From: Karalla daura
Taxonomy: Eukaryota; Chordata; Actinopteri; Chaetodontiformes; Leiognathidae
DNA: 64,000 nucleotides
Direction of reading: 5' to 3'
Assembly (NCBI GenBank): GCA_029224185.1
Contig: JANZKI010000034.1
Span: forward strand, 1,178,001 to 1,242,000
Part shown: in pieces, positions 63,946-64,000 of the stretch
Layout of the letters: every line of letters starts with the position of its first letter
How positions within the stretch are numbered: the first letter of the stretch is position 1
The notes under the pieces: model-generated
What the model was told of the DNA's origin: nothing
The model's database searches: none
Seen by the model: only the letters and a program-made list of their open reading frames with translations
Made by a program: the position numbers and the translations under genes

Positions 63946-64000
63946 ATGGGGGCTTTAGAGAGAAAAGGCTGCACTGGGCCTACGATGAGGCTCGTCGTTG
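63946..64000 (+). repeat. Partial monomer at the right edge, start of a third 6-monomer copy
   Basis: Only 55 bp are present. It begins 'atgggggctttagagag', which is the 'cttatagagag' variant of the monomer at 59320 minus one A. It sits exactly where the first monomer of another 4,626-bp unit is expected, so the array continues beyond the window. It ends in 'ctcgtcgttg', a variant seen in monomers of the right domain. Confidence 0.8.

Larger units (their letters stand above)
1..64000 (+). repeat. Satellite DNA array, ~771-bp monomer, head-to-tail
   Basis: The same ~771-bp unit repeats from the first base to the last, always in one orientation. Phased on the ATG of 'aatgggggcttatgg', monomers start at 744, 1516, 2287, 3058, 3829, 4600, 5372, 6143, 6913, 7683, 8454 and so on to 63946. 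Lengths are 771 bp with recurrent small indels: 772 with an extra G in 'attgggacatg', 770 with 'gtgacacag' or the 'gcacggggct' block, 769 with that block plus one T lost from 'gatttttaag'. Copies differ mainly by point substitutions that define recurrent classes. Open frames never exceed 126 codons and are broken differently in different classes, so nothing argues for coding. No unique or interspersed sequence was seen. Such extent and higher-order structure is known from eukaryotic centromeric or heterochromatic satellites; the exact chromosomal location is not shown by the sequence. I do not recognise the family. Confidence 0.98.

Noticed and set aside
1..64000. CRISPR array, rDNA or tandem gene family as explanations for the periodicity
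   Set aside because: Repeats are contiguous 771-bp units without unique spacers. They hold no rRNA-like conserved core that I recognise and no conserved coding frame.

Overview
The whole 64 kb window is one uninterrupted head-to-tail satellite DNA array. I find no protein-coding gene, RNA gene, transposon, CRISPR array or unique sequence. The monomer is about 771 bp (observed lengths 769 to 772 bp). Taking the ATG of the recurring 'aatgggggcttatgg' as position 1, there are 82 complete monomers (first 744-1514/1515, last 63175-63945), a partial one at the left edge (1-743) and 55 bp of another at the right edge. All are in the same orientation, with no inversion and no inserted mobile element. 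This makes the source a eukaryote, and the array centromeric, pericentromeric or another heterochromatic block. I do not recognise the satellite family or the species. Many copy-to-copy differences are C-to-T or G-to-A at CpG, which suggests a genome with germline CpG methylation (vertebrate- or plant-like); that is inference.

The array is a mosaic of monomer classes that I name by diagnostic blocks. A: 'cttcggg' with 'cggtgctaag' and 'cccactctgcg'. B: a 'gcacggggct' block, 769-770 bp long. C: 'cttaggg' with 'ctgtgcaaag'. D: 'ctcaggg' with 'ctgtgcaaag'. E: 'gagagcaaaaatg' with 'ctaagggtgagg'. F: 'cttagggtgagg' with 'ctgtgcaaag'. G: 'aaaaataatttgtgtactg'. H: 'ggcctaccccgc' with 'cagtgtgaa'. 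R: the right-hand domain classes.

Three domains follow from this. The left domain (1 to about 6.9 kb) has A/H dimers and a 5-monomer period of 3,856 bp. The central domain (about 6.9 to 50.8 kb) is built from higher-order units that nearly all open with B-A-C and then carry tails of different length, giving units of 5, 4, 10, 4, 8, 6, 7 and 13 monomers. The right domain (about 50.8 to 64 kb) has a regular 6-monomer higher-order repeat of 4,626 bp.

Near-identical segments recur at offsets of 3,083, 4,623, 5,393, 6,936, 9,248 and 10,789 bp, so large blocks were copied recently, by unequal exchange or a similar process, with junctions often inside a monomer. Each monomer also carries a cluster of short dyad symmetries: a 10-bp-stem hairpin, a 14-bp perfect palindrome, a 10-bp palindrome containing GGTACC, and others. 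These are the only candidates for sequence-encoded function. All counts were made by eye.
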